This document shows positions 24,199 through 32,434 of a DNA stretch of 64,000 bases, piece after piece. Position 1 is the stretch's first letter, and every line of letters starts with the position of its first letter. Source of the stretch: Caulobacteraceae bacterium (GTDB lineage: Bacteria; Pseudomonadota; Alphaproteobacteria; Caulobacterales; Aquidulcibacteraceae); NCBI GenBank assembly GCA_016703335.1, contig JADJCG010000032.1, positions 62,001 through 126,000 on the forward strand, read 5' to 3'. The position numbers and the translations under genes were made by a program. The notes below the pieces were generated by a model. It saw only the letters and a program-made list of their open reading frames with translations, was not told the DNA's origin and searched no databases.

Positions 24199-26436
24199 GT
24201 GCGCGCTTGCATCGCTTTCATTGCTCTTATCGTTGTGACAGCCAGCGCGGCGGCGCAGACCAGAGATCAGCACCTCACCGGAAACCTAACCTCGCGTGCG
24301 CCGCGCGCGTCGTTCCAGTTGCAACTCGAAGCCGGGCAGATCGTGACGCTGCGCACCGAGTCCAGCGAAAATCTGGATACGGTTTTGACTCTGAATGGCC
24401 CGAACGGGCAGCGCATCGCAGAAAACGACGACGAGCAGCCAGGCATTCTGTCTTCGCGCATCGTGCAAGTTGTGCGGACCACTGGGCGCTACACGGCGAT
24501 TGTCAGCGGCTATAACAACGCACGCGGCGCATTCGATCTCAACGTCACCTACGGCGTTGATGCCGGCCTATCCGATGCAGCGCGCGTGATCCGGGAAGAA
24601 ACCGTCTCGCTCACAGCTCAGCGCCGCGAAGTGCGCTATCCCGTTGATCTCAACGCCGGCGACATCTTCGTCGCCACGACTTTCGCGTTGACGGAAGGCT
24701 TAGACACCACCTTGGCGCTGCAAGGCGCGAACGGCGCGTTGATCGCACAGAGCGACGATCGCGGCGACGGCACGCTGAATTCGCAGATCATCTATCAGGC
24801 GCGCACCGCCGGCCACTCCGGATTGCTGGCAAGCACGCTCGGCGGCGCCGGTGTCGGCGACACCGCGATATCACTCGCGCTCGATCCGAACGCGCATGTG
24901 CCGTTCGATTTCAACTCGATCGAAGGCACGCGCATCGCCGAGTATCAGGGTGAACTGGGCGAAGCGACGTCAACGCGTGAATATCCGATCAACCTGCGCT
25001 CAGGGCAGACGGTGCTAATCACCGCCGAAGCGACTACCGGAAATCTCGATCCGGTGCTGACGCTGAATGATGCGGATGGCTATCCCGTCGCCATCAACGA
25101 TGACCGCGGCGACGGCACGCTAAACTCCGCCTTCGCCTACACCGTACCGGAGACAGGCCGCTACACGATCGAGCTGTCGCGCTACGCACAATCGGCCAAT
25201 AGCGGCAGCTATCGTTTGGTTGTGACGACCGTCGATGCAGCCGTCGTCGGCCAGTTGCAGGCTATGGCCGACAACCAGGTCACGCTGAGCGGACCCGAAC
25301 TCACAATCGAAACCCCGAATTTCCGCCTGCACTACACGCTGGAAGGGCGCGACGCTTCGACAGAGCAATATGCGCGTCTCACCGCAAACGCCTTGGAAGA
25401 GGTGCTTGCGACGCAAGTGAACCAACTCGGCTGGGCCGCGCCCGTGCGCGAGCCAGATGGCCGCTACCGCGCCTACGTTGGCGAAGCCAACGGCAACATG
25501 GGTTACACCAAGCCGGTCGAAATGGTGTTCGACAACCGCGGCACGCCGAACGTGCGTGAACGCTCTGCGGCGCGCGCGGTGCTGGTGATCGACAACGACT
25601 TCCGCGGCATGGGCAAGAAGGCGCCGCCGGAAAGCTTGATGCGCGCGACGGCGACGCATGAGCTCAACCACGTCATCCAGTTCGGCTATGATTCAATCGA
25701 AGGCCTGAACTGGCTTTACGAAGCGACGGCGTCGTGGACGGAAACGGTCACAGTCGGCGCGGATCAAGACGCTACCGACTACGTCGAGACCGACTTCGCA
25801 GCTCCGGAAGTGTGCTGGACCACGCGCACCGAGGGCTTCAACTACGCGCAATGGACGCTCCTGCAATCGCTCGCCGATCAATACGGCAACGGCATTGTCG
25901 TCAAAATCTGGGAAAGCAGCGTCACCTATGACGGCTTCGAGACGATGTCCCGCACGCTCGATGGCGTTGGCACAAACATCCCCGACGCAGTCCGCCGCTG
26001 GCGCGCGCAAAACTTCGCGCGGGCTTACGAGCTTGCGCCACGCTTCACACGCTCCGTCGCGTTGGCAGGCTCAATCTCGCGCGATGGTGCGTTCACCCCG
26101 CGCGGACGCATCGAGCAGCTCGGTGCGAACTATGTGCGTGTCACGGTCAGAGGCCCGAGGCTCTATTCGCTGCGCGGCGCCAACAACGCCGAGCTGGTCG
26201 GCCTCGGTGAGCGCAATGGCCGTATCGAAGTTGTGCCGCTCGGACGCGGCGGCGTGTTCGATGCCTCATCGTACGAGTATGCAGCGCTGATGGTGTTCAA
26301 CCGCGCCATTCCGTCCGTGCCAGGCGAGTGCTCTGGCGTCGACTATTCCATCAACGTAGGCGCGGCTTCGGGTGCGCCGGCGGCGTCTCAATACACCTTT
26401 GACGCGTCACACTTCGTGGCGCCGTCAGTGCGTTAG
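24199..26436 (+). CDS. secreted putative zinc metalloprotease with PPC domains (MXAN_6640-like)
   Basis: The 745-residue protein starts at GTG 24199 behind the ribosome site GGGGGA. A signal peptide (ACIAFIALIVVTASAAAQ) is followed by three PPC/bacterial pre-peptidase beta domains, near residues 25-115, 130-230 and 240-350, each with the pattern LDTVLTLNGPNG/LDPVLTLNDADG and an acidic turn such as NDDRGDGTLNS. The catalytic part carries the zinc motif ATHELNHVIQFGYD (HExxH) and a following WLYEATASWTE, whose Glu would be the third ligand. That spacing matches MXAN_6640-type metalloproteases. Probably secreted to degrade protein outside the cell. Stands alone. Confidence 0.85.
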   Translation: MRACIAFIALIVVTASAAAQTRDQHLTGNLTSRAPRASFQLQLEAGQIVTLRTESSENLDTVLTLNGPNGQRIAENDDEQPGILSSRIVQVVRTTGRYTAIVSGYNNARGAFDLNVTYGVDAGLSDAARVIREETVSLTAQRREVRYPVDLNAGDIFVATTFALTEGLDTTLALQGANGALIAQSDDRGDGTLNSQIIYQARTAGHSGLLASTLGGAGVGDTAISLALDPNAHVPFDFNSIEGTRIAEYQGELGEATSTREYPINLRSGQTVLITAEATTGNLDPVLTLNDADGYPVAINDDRGDGTLNSAFAYTVPETGRYTIELSRYAQSANSGSYRLVVTTVDAAVVGQLQAMADNQVTLSGPELTIETPNFRLHYTLEGRDASTEQYARLTANALEEVLATQVNQLGWAAPVREPDGRYRAYVGEANGNMGYTKPVEMVFDNRGTPNVRERSAARAVLVIDNDFRGMGKKAPPESLMRATATHELNHVIQFGYDSIEGLNWLYEATASWTETVTVGADQDATDYVETDFAAPEVCWTTRTEGFNYAQWTLLQSLADQYGNGIVVKIWESSVTYDGFETMSRTLDGVGTNIPDAVRRWRAQNFARAYELAPRFTRSVALAGSISRDGAFTPRGRIEQLGANYVRVTVRGPRLYSLRGANNAELVGLGERNGRIEVVPLGRGGVFDASSYEYAALMVFNRAIPSVPGECSGVDYSINVGAASGAPAASQYTFDASHFVAPSVR

Positions 26437-26709
26437 CCTGAGCTGCGAGATCGACTGGCCGATTTGCTGGAAGGCGTTTTGCAACGTCGTGCGGTCGTCG
26501 GCGAGGTAGAAGTGTGATTCAGTCGCACACTGGCGGAACACCGACATGTCCGTCGCGTCGTTATCGATGTGGAAGCCCACTGTGTAGACGATAATGTTGC
26601 GCTGCTTCATGGCGTTGCAGATCGCGATGGTTTGCGCTGCCGATGATCCATTGGTGGCGTTGCAAGTGATGTGGTCGCTCGTCGAGCCGGAGCGCGCTCG
26701 CTCAGTCAT
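26425..26709 (-). pseudogene. C-terminal remnant of a TadG-like (vWA, Tad pilus) protein
   Basis: 94 codons encode only the end of a pilus-assembly TadG-type vWA domain: TIAICNAMKQRNIIVYTVGFHIDN, then a Cys-containing stretch, HFYLADDRTTLQNAFQQIGQSISQLRLTH. Full TadG proteins have 400-600 residues with an N-terminal membrane helix and an MIDAS site; both are missing here. The same frame continues upstream in sense (KLGCANLRMTE) right up to the prs stop codon, so the gene is broken at the prs boundary and the ATG is fortuitous. Likely a relic from rearrangement next to prs. Confidence 0.65.
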
Positions 26710-26742
26710 TCGCAGATTGGCACACCCGAGCTTGCTTGATCG

Positions 26743-27678
26743 TTACTCGAACAGCGAGCTCACGCTCTGCTCGTTCGCGATTCGCCAGATCGCGTCGCCC
26801 ATAAGCGCCGCAACGGAAATCTCGCGGATCTTGCCGCTTTTGTATTTGCGCGCGGTCGGATCGATCGAGTCCGTGACCACGAGTTCTTTCAGCATGCTGT
26901 CGTCGACGCGCTTCACGGCGCCGTTCGAGAGCACGCCGTGTGTGATGTAGGCAGAGACGGACTTCGCCTTTTCCTTAAGCAGCGCTTCGGCGGCGTTGCA
27001 GAGCGTGCCGCCGCTATCGACGATGTCATCGATCAGAATGCAATCGCGGCCCGAGACGTCGCCGATTATGTGCATCACTTCGCTGACGCCGGCTTTCTCG
27101 CGACGCTTGTCGACGATGGCGAGATCGGCGCCCAAACGGTTAGCCAAGGCACGTGCGCGCACGACACCGCCAACGTCTGGCGAGACGATCATGAGCTTCG
27201 TCGTGTCTTTGCAATTCTCACGGATGTCGCGCTCAAGCACCGGCGTCGAGAAGAGGTTGTCCGTCGGGATGTCGAAGAAGCCTTGGATCTGCCCCGCATG
27301 CAGCTCAAGCGTCAGCACGCGATTGGCGCCGGCGGTGGTGATGAGGTTCGCGACCAGCTTCGCCGAGATCGGCGTGCGGCCGCCGACTTTGCGGTCCTGA
27401 CGGCCGTAGCCGTAGTAGGGGATCACTGCCGTGATGCGACGGGCAGACGCGCGCCGCAGCGCATCGATGCCGATCAGCAATTCCATCAAATGGTCGTTCG
27501 CCGGGTATGAGGTCGACTGCAGGATGAACACATCCTCGCCGCGGACGTTTTCTTGAATCTCGACAAAGATCTCGTTGTCCTTAAACCGCTGGAACTTGGC
27601 CTGCGCGAGCGGTGTATCCAGGTGGTCCGCGATCGCCTTGGCGAGCAGCGGGTTGGAATTGGCGGACAACAATTTCAT
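26743..27678 (-). CDS. prs: ribose-phosphate pyrophosphokinase
   Basis: The 311-residue protein makes PRPP from ribose-5-phosphate and ATP for purine, pyrimidine, His and Trp synthesis. Diagnostic motifs: MKLLSANSNPLLAKAIADHL, FKDNEIFVEIQENVRGEDVFI, YYGYGRQDRK (ATP loop), LHAGQIQGFFDIPTDNL, VSPDVGGVVRARALA and the PRPP-binding loop ILIDDIVDSGGTLCNAA. The upstream open frame to 27921 is not coding; ATG 27676-27678 gives the standard length. Confidence 0.97.
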   Translation of the reverse strand: MKLLSANSNPLLAKAIADHLDTPLAQAKFQRFKDNEIFVEIQENVRGEDVFILQSTSYPANDHLMELLIGIDALRRASARRITAVIPYYGYGRQDRKVGGRTPISAKLVANLITTAGANRVLTLELHAGQIQGFFDIPTDNLFSTPVLERDIRENCKDTTKLMIVSPDVGGVVRARALANRLGADLAIVDKRREKAGVSEVMHIIGDVSGRDCILIDDIVDSGGTLCNAAEALLKEKAKSVSAYITHGVLSNGAVKRVDDSMLKELVVTDSIDPTARKYKSGKIREISVAALMGDAIWRIANEQSVSSLFE

Positions 27679-27717
27679 CGGAGCGGCCCCGTCGCTTGAT
27701 CGACGCTCCTTTAAGCG

Positions 27718-27733
27718 CCGACTCGGCGGAGTC
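27718..27733. other. perfect inverted repeat in the leader of prs
   Basis: CGACTC-GGCG-GAGTCG lies in the 113-base gap between the dipeptidase end and the prs start on the minus strand. It may be a terminator for the upstream operon or a leader hairpin of prs; no U-run is present on either side. Confidence 0.35.
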
Positions 27734-27791
27734 GAAAGCTTTTGCTGCACTTTAATGACAGCAACGTGTGACGTGGCCCCGGCGCCACGAT

Positions 27792-28567
27792 TTAGGGCGC
27801 TTCCGCACCGGCATAGAGGGCTTCGGCCTCGTTTCGGAGCTTGGCCCACATCTGGTCGCCAAACGAGAAGTGCCACCACTCGGACGGATTGGAAGCGAAA
27901 CCAGCATCCACCATAAGCCAATAGAGCAACCGCCGGTTGGCGCGGGCCTCTTCGTTGGAGAACGAAAACGCCGCGTCATCCGTCTCCGTTTCGAAGCGAT
28001 CCGTGTGCGCGAGCGGCGAAGCGTCGTCGAAGAGCGAGCCCATCCAAAGCGGATCGCCGTTCTGCCACCGTATCGTGAGATCAACTGCACCGCCGGTCGA
28101 GTGCGGTGAAGGCGCACCGGCGCCGCCACTGGGCGCCGCCCAATAGTTTGTGACTTCGGCGACGAGTTCGGCCTCGCTCAGATGCGGATTGCGCTTACGC
28201 AGTTCCGCCGGAAGCCAGCGATCATGAAAGTACGCTTGCACGGCTTGCGGCGCCACGCGTCAAAGACGAAGAGCTCAAGCTGCGCTTCCGCCAGCTTCGC
28301 GTTCACAGCGCGCAAGCGTTCGACCGCGCCTTGCCGGAGTGACAGCGTTTCAATCGAACCTGGGATCACCGCGTAGTAGGGCGGATTGCGCGGCTGGGCG
28401 TAAAAGTTCTCGCCGCGCACGCCGTAGTCGCTCAGTGCAACAAGTGGTTCACGGTTCGCTGCGCCGCTGAAGGCGATCGGAAGTTCGCGATAGCCGCGCG
28501 CGCGATGTTCAGGCGGCGGCGGAATGGGCTTGTCGCGCAGCGCGCCGAGTGAACCGAAAACGCTCAT
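27792..28567 (-). CDS. M15D family D-Ala-D-Ala dipeptidase-like protein (one frameshift)
   Basis: Rejoined, this is a protein of about 257 residues. The N-terminal half reads MSVFGSLGALRDKPIPPPPEHRARGYRELP to ELFVFDAWR; the remainder, in the next frame, reads QAVQAYFHDRWLPAEL, SPHSTGGAVDLTI (zinc HxxxxxxD motif) and SEWWHFSFGDQ (catalytic Glu and third His ligand). The shift lies near 28255. No signal peptide is apparent, so it is probably cytoplasmic, unlike the 6.2-kb paralogue. Start overlaps the pgeF stop (ATGA, 28564-28567), a strong sign of co-translation. Role in D-Ala-D-Ala or muropeptide trimming is inferred from the family. Confidence 0.85.
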
Positions 28568-29367
28568 CCGAGCATGATGACACTGCAATTGCGGCCATAA
28601 TCGCCCGCTTTCTCGTGAACTGAGCGGCGATGCGAATGCAGCCGCTTAGATTCCGCGTAAGTATCGAGCGGCATTGTTTCAATCTGCGTGACGCCAGCCG
28701 CCTCAAGCCGTGAAGCGCAGAAGCCGGGCAGATCGAAATGCAATCGATCGCCAGCGCCGGGAACAAAGAAGCGCGCAAAGCTTGGATCAGCCGAAGCGAA
28801 CTCGGCTTCGAACTCCGGGCCGACTTCGTATGAGCTTTGATGGATGCAGGGGCCAATGGCGGCAGTGATACGCCCGCGCTCCGCACCCTGCTCTTTCATC
28901 AAGCGCACAGTGTTCTCGATCACGCCGCCTAGTGCGCCGCGCCAACCCGCATGCGCCGCGCCGATAACCTTGGCGTGCGTGTCCGCGAATAGGATCGGCG
29001 TGCAATCTGCTGTCAGAATTGAAATCGCGAGGTTCGGCGTCGTCGTAACAAGCGCATCCGCACGCGGACGCTCACCCGTCCAAGGCGCATCAATGAAAAC
29101 CGCAGTAGGTGAGTGGACCTGATGCACGCCAGTCAGATGATCGCGCTCAATCCCAAACGCCTCCGCGATGCGTCTGCGGTTCTCCAACACGTTCGCTGGA
29201 TCATCGTTCGAGCCGGTACCCGCGTTCAGCGATGCGTAAGTCCCAGACGACACGCCGCCCTCGCGCCCGAAGAAGCCGTGCTTCACGCCAGCGAGCACGC
29301 CAGCGCGCGAGGATGGCGGCGCGCTCAGAATCCCGCCGGTGGCGGCAGATTTGGGCTCGACAGGCAT
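28564..29367 (-). CDS. pgeF: peptidoglycan editing factor PgeF (YfiH/laccase-domain)
   Basis: The 267-residue protein carries the three metal ligands of the family: VHQVHSP (His), LTADCTPIL (Cys) and GAAHAGWRGAL (His). FGREGGVSSGTYASLN and IGPCIHQSSYEVG also match. PgeF removes L-Ser mistakenly added in place of L-Ala in UDP-MurNAc precursors; older names are multicopper polyphenol oxidase. The 5' end overlaps midA by 43 bases and the 3' end overlaps the M15D gene by four. Confidence 0.93.
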   Translation of the reverse strand: MPVEPKSAATGGILSAPPSSRAGVLAGVKHGFFGREGGVSSGTYASLNAGTGSNDDPANVLENRRRIAEAFGIERDHLTGVHQVHSPTAVFIDAPWTGERPRADALVTTTPNLAISILTADCTPILFADTHAKVIGAAHAGWRGALGGVIENTVRLMKEQGAERGRITAAIGPCIHQSSYEVGPEFEAEFASADPSFARFFVPGAGDRLHFDLPGFCASRLEAAGVTQIETMPLDTYAESKRLHSHRRSVHEKAGDYGRNCSVIMLG

Positions 29368-30368
29368 ATCACCTTGAACAATGCGCCCATTTCATCAGCA
29401 TGCGTCAAGCGATGAACTTCGCGCTTTAGCCGCTCGGCGTGTGAGGGATTGGCCCGCGACAACGCTTCCGCGCGGAACTCGATGCCGAGCGAGCGCAAGA
29501 AGGCGCCCTGCGTGATCGGTCCGTGCACATCGAGGTTCGCGGCATCCGCAAGCTGCGCGATGCGCGCGAAATCGACATGCGCCGTGAGGTCAGCCTCGCC
29601 AGGCGTTTCCATCGGATCGACCTTCTTGTGACGCTTCAGCGCCTGCAGCGTGTCCGCGCCCTCGGGCTTGGTGTAACCGTAATCGATGATCAGCACGCGA
29701 CCTGGCGCATCATGCAGTCGCCGCTCGATGTCGTAGATAATGCTTTCGAGGCCGGGCGCGATTTCGCGTACTGTACCGAGTTCGTCTTCGCTATCGGGCG
29801 CCGGGAGCGGGGCGCTCAGTCCAAAGGTGAGCTTCTGCGCCTCGTCGAGGCCGACGAGCTTTTCGTGCCAACCATCTTCGCCGAGAAAGAATTGGCGGAT
29901 GGGTAAGCAATCGAAGAACTCGTTCGCGACGATGAGGCAGGGCCCCGGTGAAACATCTTCAATGCGCGCTTCCCATTCGGCGTCGCGCAGACGCTCGGCT
30001 TGCTCATCCTTCAGCGGTGCGCTGGTTTCGACCAGCACCACGGTTGCGGCTTCGTGCATGCCTTCGATACGTTTCGTCGCGCGGATCGCATCTTCCATCA
30101 GCACGCCGCGGCCTGGGCCAAGTTCAATCCAGTTGAAGGCCGGCTTGCCCAGCGCCTCCCACTCGTGCGCGCACCAAAGCCCGATTAGCTCGCCGAACAT
30201 TTGGCTCGCTTCCGGCGCCGTCAGAAAATCAGCGCTGGCGCCACCGATGTTCGGACGCGTGGCGTAGTAGCCATCTTCCGGATCATAGAGGCACGCGCCC
30301 ATATATTCCGCGACGGTCAGCGGGCCGTTGTCGCGGATATGTTCGATCAGTTTCTCGCTGAGGCTCAC
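29325..30368 (-). CDS. MidA/NDUFAF7-type class I SAM-dependent methyltransferase
   Basis: A protein of about 347 residues. Signatures: LIEHIRDNGPLTVAEYMGACLYDPEDGYY, FLTAPEASQMFGELIGLW, IELGPGRGVLMEDAIRA (SAM motif), CLIVANEFFDCLPIRQF, IIDYGYTKPEG and DLTAHVDFARIAQLA. The mitochondrial relative methylates complex I NDUFS2; bacterial ones are presumed protein arginine methyltransferases. I chose GTG 30366-30368, which overlaps the lgt stop as GTGA and fits the family N-terminus; a longer ATG start at 30413 would overlap lgt by 49 bases. Confidence 0.9.
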   Translation of the reverse strand: MSLSEKLIEHIRDNGPLTVAEYMGACLYDPEDGYYATRPNIGGASADFLTAPEASQMFGELIGLWCAHEWEALGKPAFNWIELGPGRGVLMEDAIRATKRIEGMHEAATVVLVETSAPLKDEQAERLRDAEWEARIEDVSPGPCLIVANEFFDCLPIRQFFLGEDGWHEKLVGLDEAQKLTFGLSAPLPAPDSEDELGTVREIAPGLESIIYDIERRLHDAPGRVLIIDYGYTKPEGADTLQALKRHKKVDPMETPGEADLTAHVDFARIAQLADAANLDVHGPITQGAFLRSLGIEFRAEALSRANPSHAERLKREVHRLTHADEMGALFKVICLSSPNLPPPAGF

Positions 30369-31423
30369 GCCGACGCCAGTTTCGGTTGCTTCAACGCGCG
30401 GCGGATGAGCCAAACGCCAAACGCGATCATCGGCAGAGATAGCAACATGCCCATGGTGATGAACCCACGCAGGGCTTCCGGCATGTGCGCATCCGGCTCA
30501 CGCACGGTTTCCAGCAAGGCGCGGAAGAGGCCGTAGCAAACCAGGAAGACGCCAGTGTTCATGCCCGGACGACGCAACGTGTCGTAGCGCAGTGTCAGGA
30601 AATTGATGATCGTGAAGAGCGCAACGCCCTCAAGCGCCGCTTCATAGAGTTGGCTCGGATGGCGCGGTTCCATGCCAGCCGCACACGCGCCGCCGCCTTG
30701 CATCAGCAAACGATCATTGCAAAAGATCATGCCCCAAGGCGCATCAGTCGGCCGGCCCCAGAGCTCGCCATTGATGAAGTTCGCGATGCGGCCAAAGAAG
30801 AGACCGAGCGGCGCCGCCGCAGCGGCGATATCGCCGAGGCGCAAGAGATCGACCTTGTCGGTCTTAGCCTTCACGCGCGCGGCTTCAGCTTCCGTCTTCA
30901 GAATCCATTTGTCTTCGCCAAAGCGCGTGTACTTCGCGCCTTCGCCATCCGGCGCCTTGTCGACGGCGTGCTTGGCCGCGAGCTTCGCGTATTGTTCTTC
31001 GTTGACGTGCGTCTGACGGGTGAACCACCAGGCCGCGACCGCAACGCCGATCAAGCCGCCATGGAAGCTCATGCCGCCTTGCCAGATCTGGAAGACTTCC
31101 ATGAAGTTCCGCCAGATCATGTCGGGCTTGTAGAACAGCACGTAGCCGATGCGGCCGCCGAGGATGACGCCGAGCGTCGCCCAGAACAGAAAGTCGTCAG
31201 CCTGCGGCACACTCAGCGCCGGCTTGTTCGGCGCCCACAGCTTGTCACGGCGGATCAGCCAGACCATCCAGCGCCAGCCGAGGACCAAGCCCACAATGTA
31301 GGCAAGCGCGTACCAGCGTAGCGGGAAGGGGCCCCAATGGCCGCCGAACAGATCGAAGCCGGGGATTGTCAGCGCCGCCGGGTCGATATTGGGGAATTGG
31401 ATCGCTTCTAAAATCACCCGCAC
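30365..31423 (-). CDS. lgt: prolipoprotein diacylglyceryl transferase
   Basis: Lgt attaches diacylglycerol to the lipobox cysteine at the inner membrane. The 352-residue protein has seven TM segments and the family landmarks LRWYALAYIVGLVLGWRW, GGRIGYVLFY, GGMSFHGGLIGV, FGRIANFINGELWGRPTDAPWG and RHPSQLYEAALEG. It is about 50 residues longer than usual because of a charged insert (near residues 140-190, HVNEEQYAKLAAKHAVDK to KAKTDKVDLLRLG) between the HGGLIG helix and the GRIANFINGE helix. Confidence 0.96.
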   Translation of the reverse strand: MRVILEAIQFPNIDPAALTIPGFDLFGGHWGPFPLRWYALAYIVGLVLGWRWMVWLIRRDKLWAPNKPALSVPQADDFLFWATLGVILGGRIGYVLFYKPDMIWRNFMEVFQIWQGGMSFHGGLIGVAVAAWWFTRQTHVNEEQYAKLAAKHAVDKAPDGEGAKYTRFGEDKWILKTEAEAARVKAKTDKVDLLRLGDIAAAAAPLGLFFGRIANFINGELWGRPTDAPWGMIFCNDRLLMQGGGACAAGMEPRHPSQLYEAALEGVALFTIINFLTLRYDTLRRPGMNTGVFLVCYGLFRALLETVREPDAHMPEALRGFITMGMLLSLPMIAFGVWLIRRALKQPKLASA

Positions 31424-31501
31424 TTACCTTTGGCTGAAGCTGATAAGCCGCATTGTCCGGCCCCGCGGCGCTTAATAAGTAGGCCGAAAGGATCGGTCCA
31501 C

Positions 31502-31756
31502 ATGCAAACGACAAGCTCGGTGTTCGATGATCTGGCCCGCTTGATGACGGGAGCCATGGGGATGGCGCAAGGCGCTCAGCTTGAGGCGAAAAGCTTCATG
31601 CGCGCCCACGCCGACCGTTTCGTCGCGGAAATGGACCTTATCAGCCGCGACGAGTTCGAAGTCGTGAAGCAAATGGCCGCCGATGCGCGCGCCGAAGCCG
31701 ATGCACTGAAGGAGCGCGTCGCTGCGATCGAGGCTTTGCTCAAAGATCGAGCCTAA
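31502..31756 (+). CDS. ubiK: UbiK accessory factor (BMFP domain)
   Basis: The 84-residue protein is MQTTSSVFDDLARLMTGAMGMAQGAQLEA followed by a long amphipathic coiled coil EFEVVKQMAADARAEADALKERVAAIEALL. UbiK assists ubiquinone assembly by binding UbiJ and lipids (family knowledge); in alphaproteobacteria it is usually called an accessory factor UbiK family protein. It is divergent from lgt, with a 78-base promoter gap. The start ATG 31502 follows a weak AGGATC region. Confidence 0.88.
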   Translation: MQTTSSVFDDLARLMTGAMGMAQGAQLEAKSFMRAHADRFVAEMDLISRDEFEVVKQMAADARAEADALKERVAAIEALLKDRA

Positions 31757-31927
31757 ACGTATCGCAATACGAAGAGTTGGCGACGTTAAGACCTGCGAAA
31801 CTCGTGGCGCTTCCTAGTCATACAGGGGATCGATTCGACGCGTCCGCTTAAGGCGCGCATCCAAGTGGAAGAGATCGAAATTCTGGCTGCTGAGGGGCGG
31901 CCTAGCGCTCGCGAAGAGGGGACGCTG

Positions 31928-32434
31928 ATGGATCTCTGGCTCGACGATGAAGCCGAAACTGCTTCCGATCCAATGGACACCGTGGAGTCCGTGATCGGTT
32001 CTGACGAACGCTTCCAATGCGAACACGCCGAAGACGGCGATCTGCACTTCTCCTTCAAGACCAGCTGGGGCGAGAGCGTAGGTTACTTTTCATATCGCCA
32101 CGAACTCCCGGCTCTCCTCTTCACACTCGGCTTCGAAATCCAGGCGCCAGTGTCGCGCCGCGTTGAGACGCTGAAGCTGGCGGCGCTGATCAACGAAAAT
32201 CTCTGGCTTGGCCACTTCGACGTCTGGTCGGACGACGGCACGATCATATTCCGGCACGCGATGCCGATGATCGGTCGCGACGAAATCTCGATCGGCGAAG
32301 TGCAGGCGATGCTTGCGGCAGCAATGGATGCGGCCGAGCGTTTCAGCCCGGCGTTCCAGTATGTGATCCTCGGCGGCATGTCGGCTGAAGATTCATCTGC
32401 CGCCGCATTGTTTGAGACCGTTGGAGAAGCGTGA
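31928..32434 (+). CDS. YbjN domain-containing protein
   Basis: The product is a YbjN-type, type III secretion chaperone-like fold: FSFKTSWGESVGYFSYRHELPALLF is followed by VETLKLAALINENLWLGHFDVWSDDGTIIFRHAMPMIG and a C-terminal helix with AAAMDAAERFSPAFQYVI. The ATG at 31928 follows GAAGAGGGGACGCTG, an excellent ribosome site, giving 168 residues; an upstream GTG at 31865 would add 21 residues. In E. coli, YbjN affects motility and stress. Its stop overlaps the proC start, indicating co-translation. Confidence 0.85.
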   Translation: MDLWLDDEAETASDPMDTVESVIGSDERFQCEHAEDGDLHFSFKTSWGESVGYFSYRHELPALLFTLGFEIQAPVSRRVETLKLAALINENLWLGHFDVWSDDGTIIFRHAMPMIGRDEISIGEVQAMLAAAMDAAERFSPAFQYVILGGMSAEDSSAAALFETVGEA

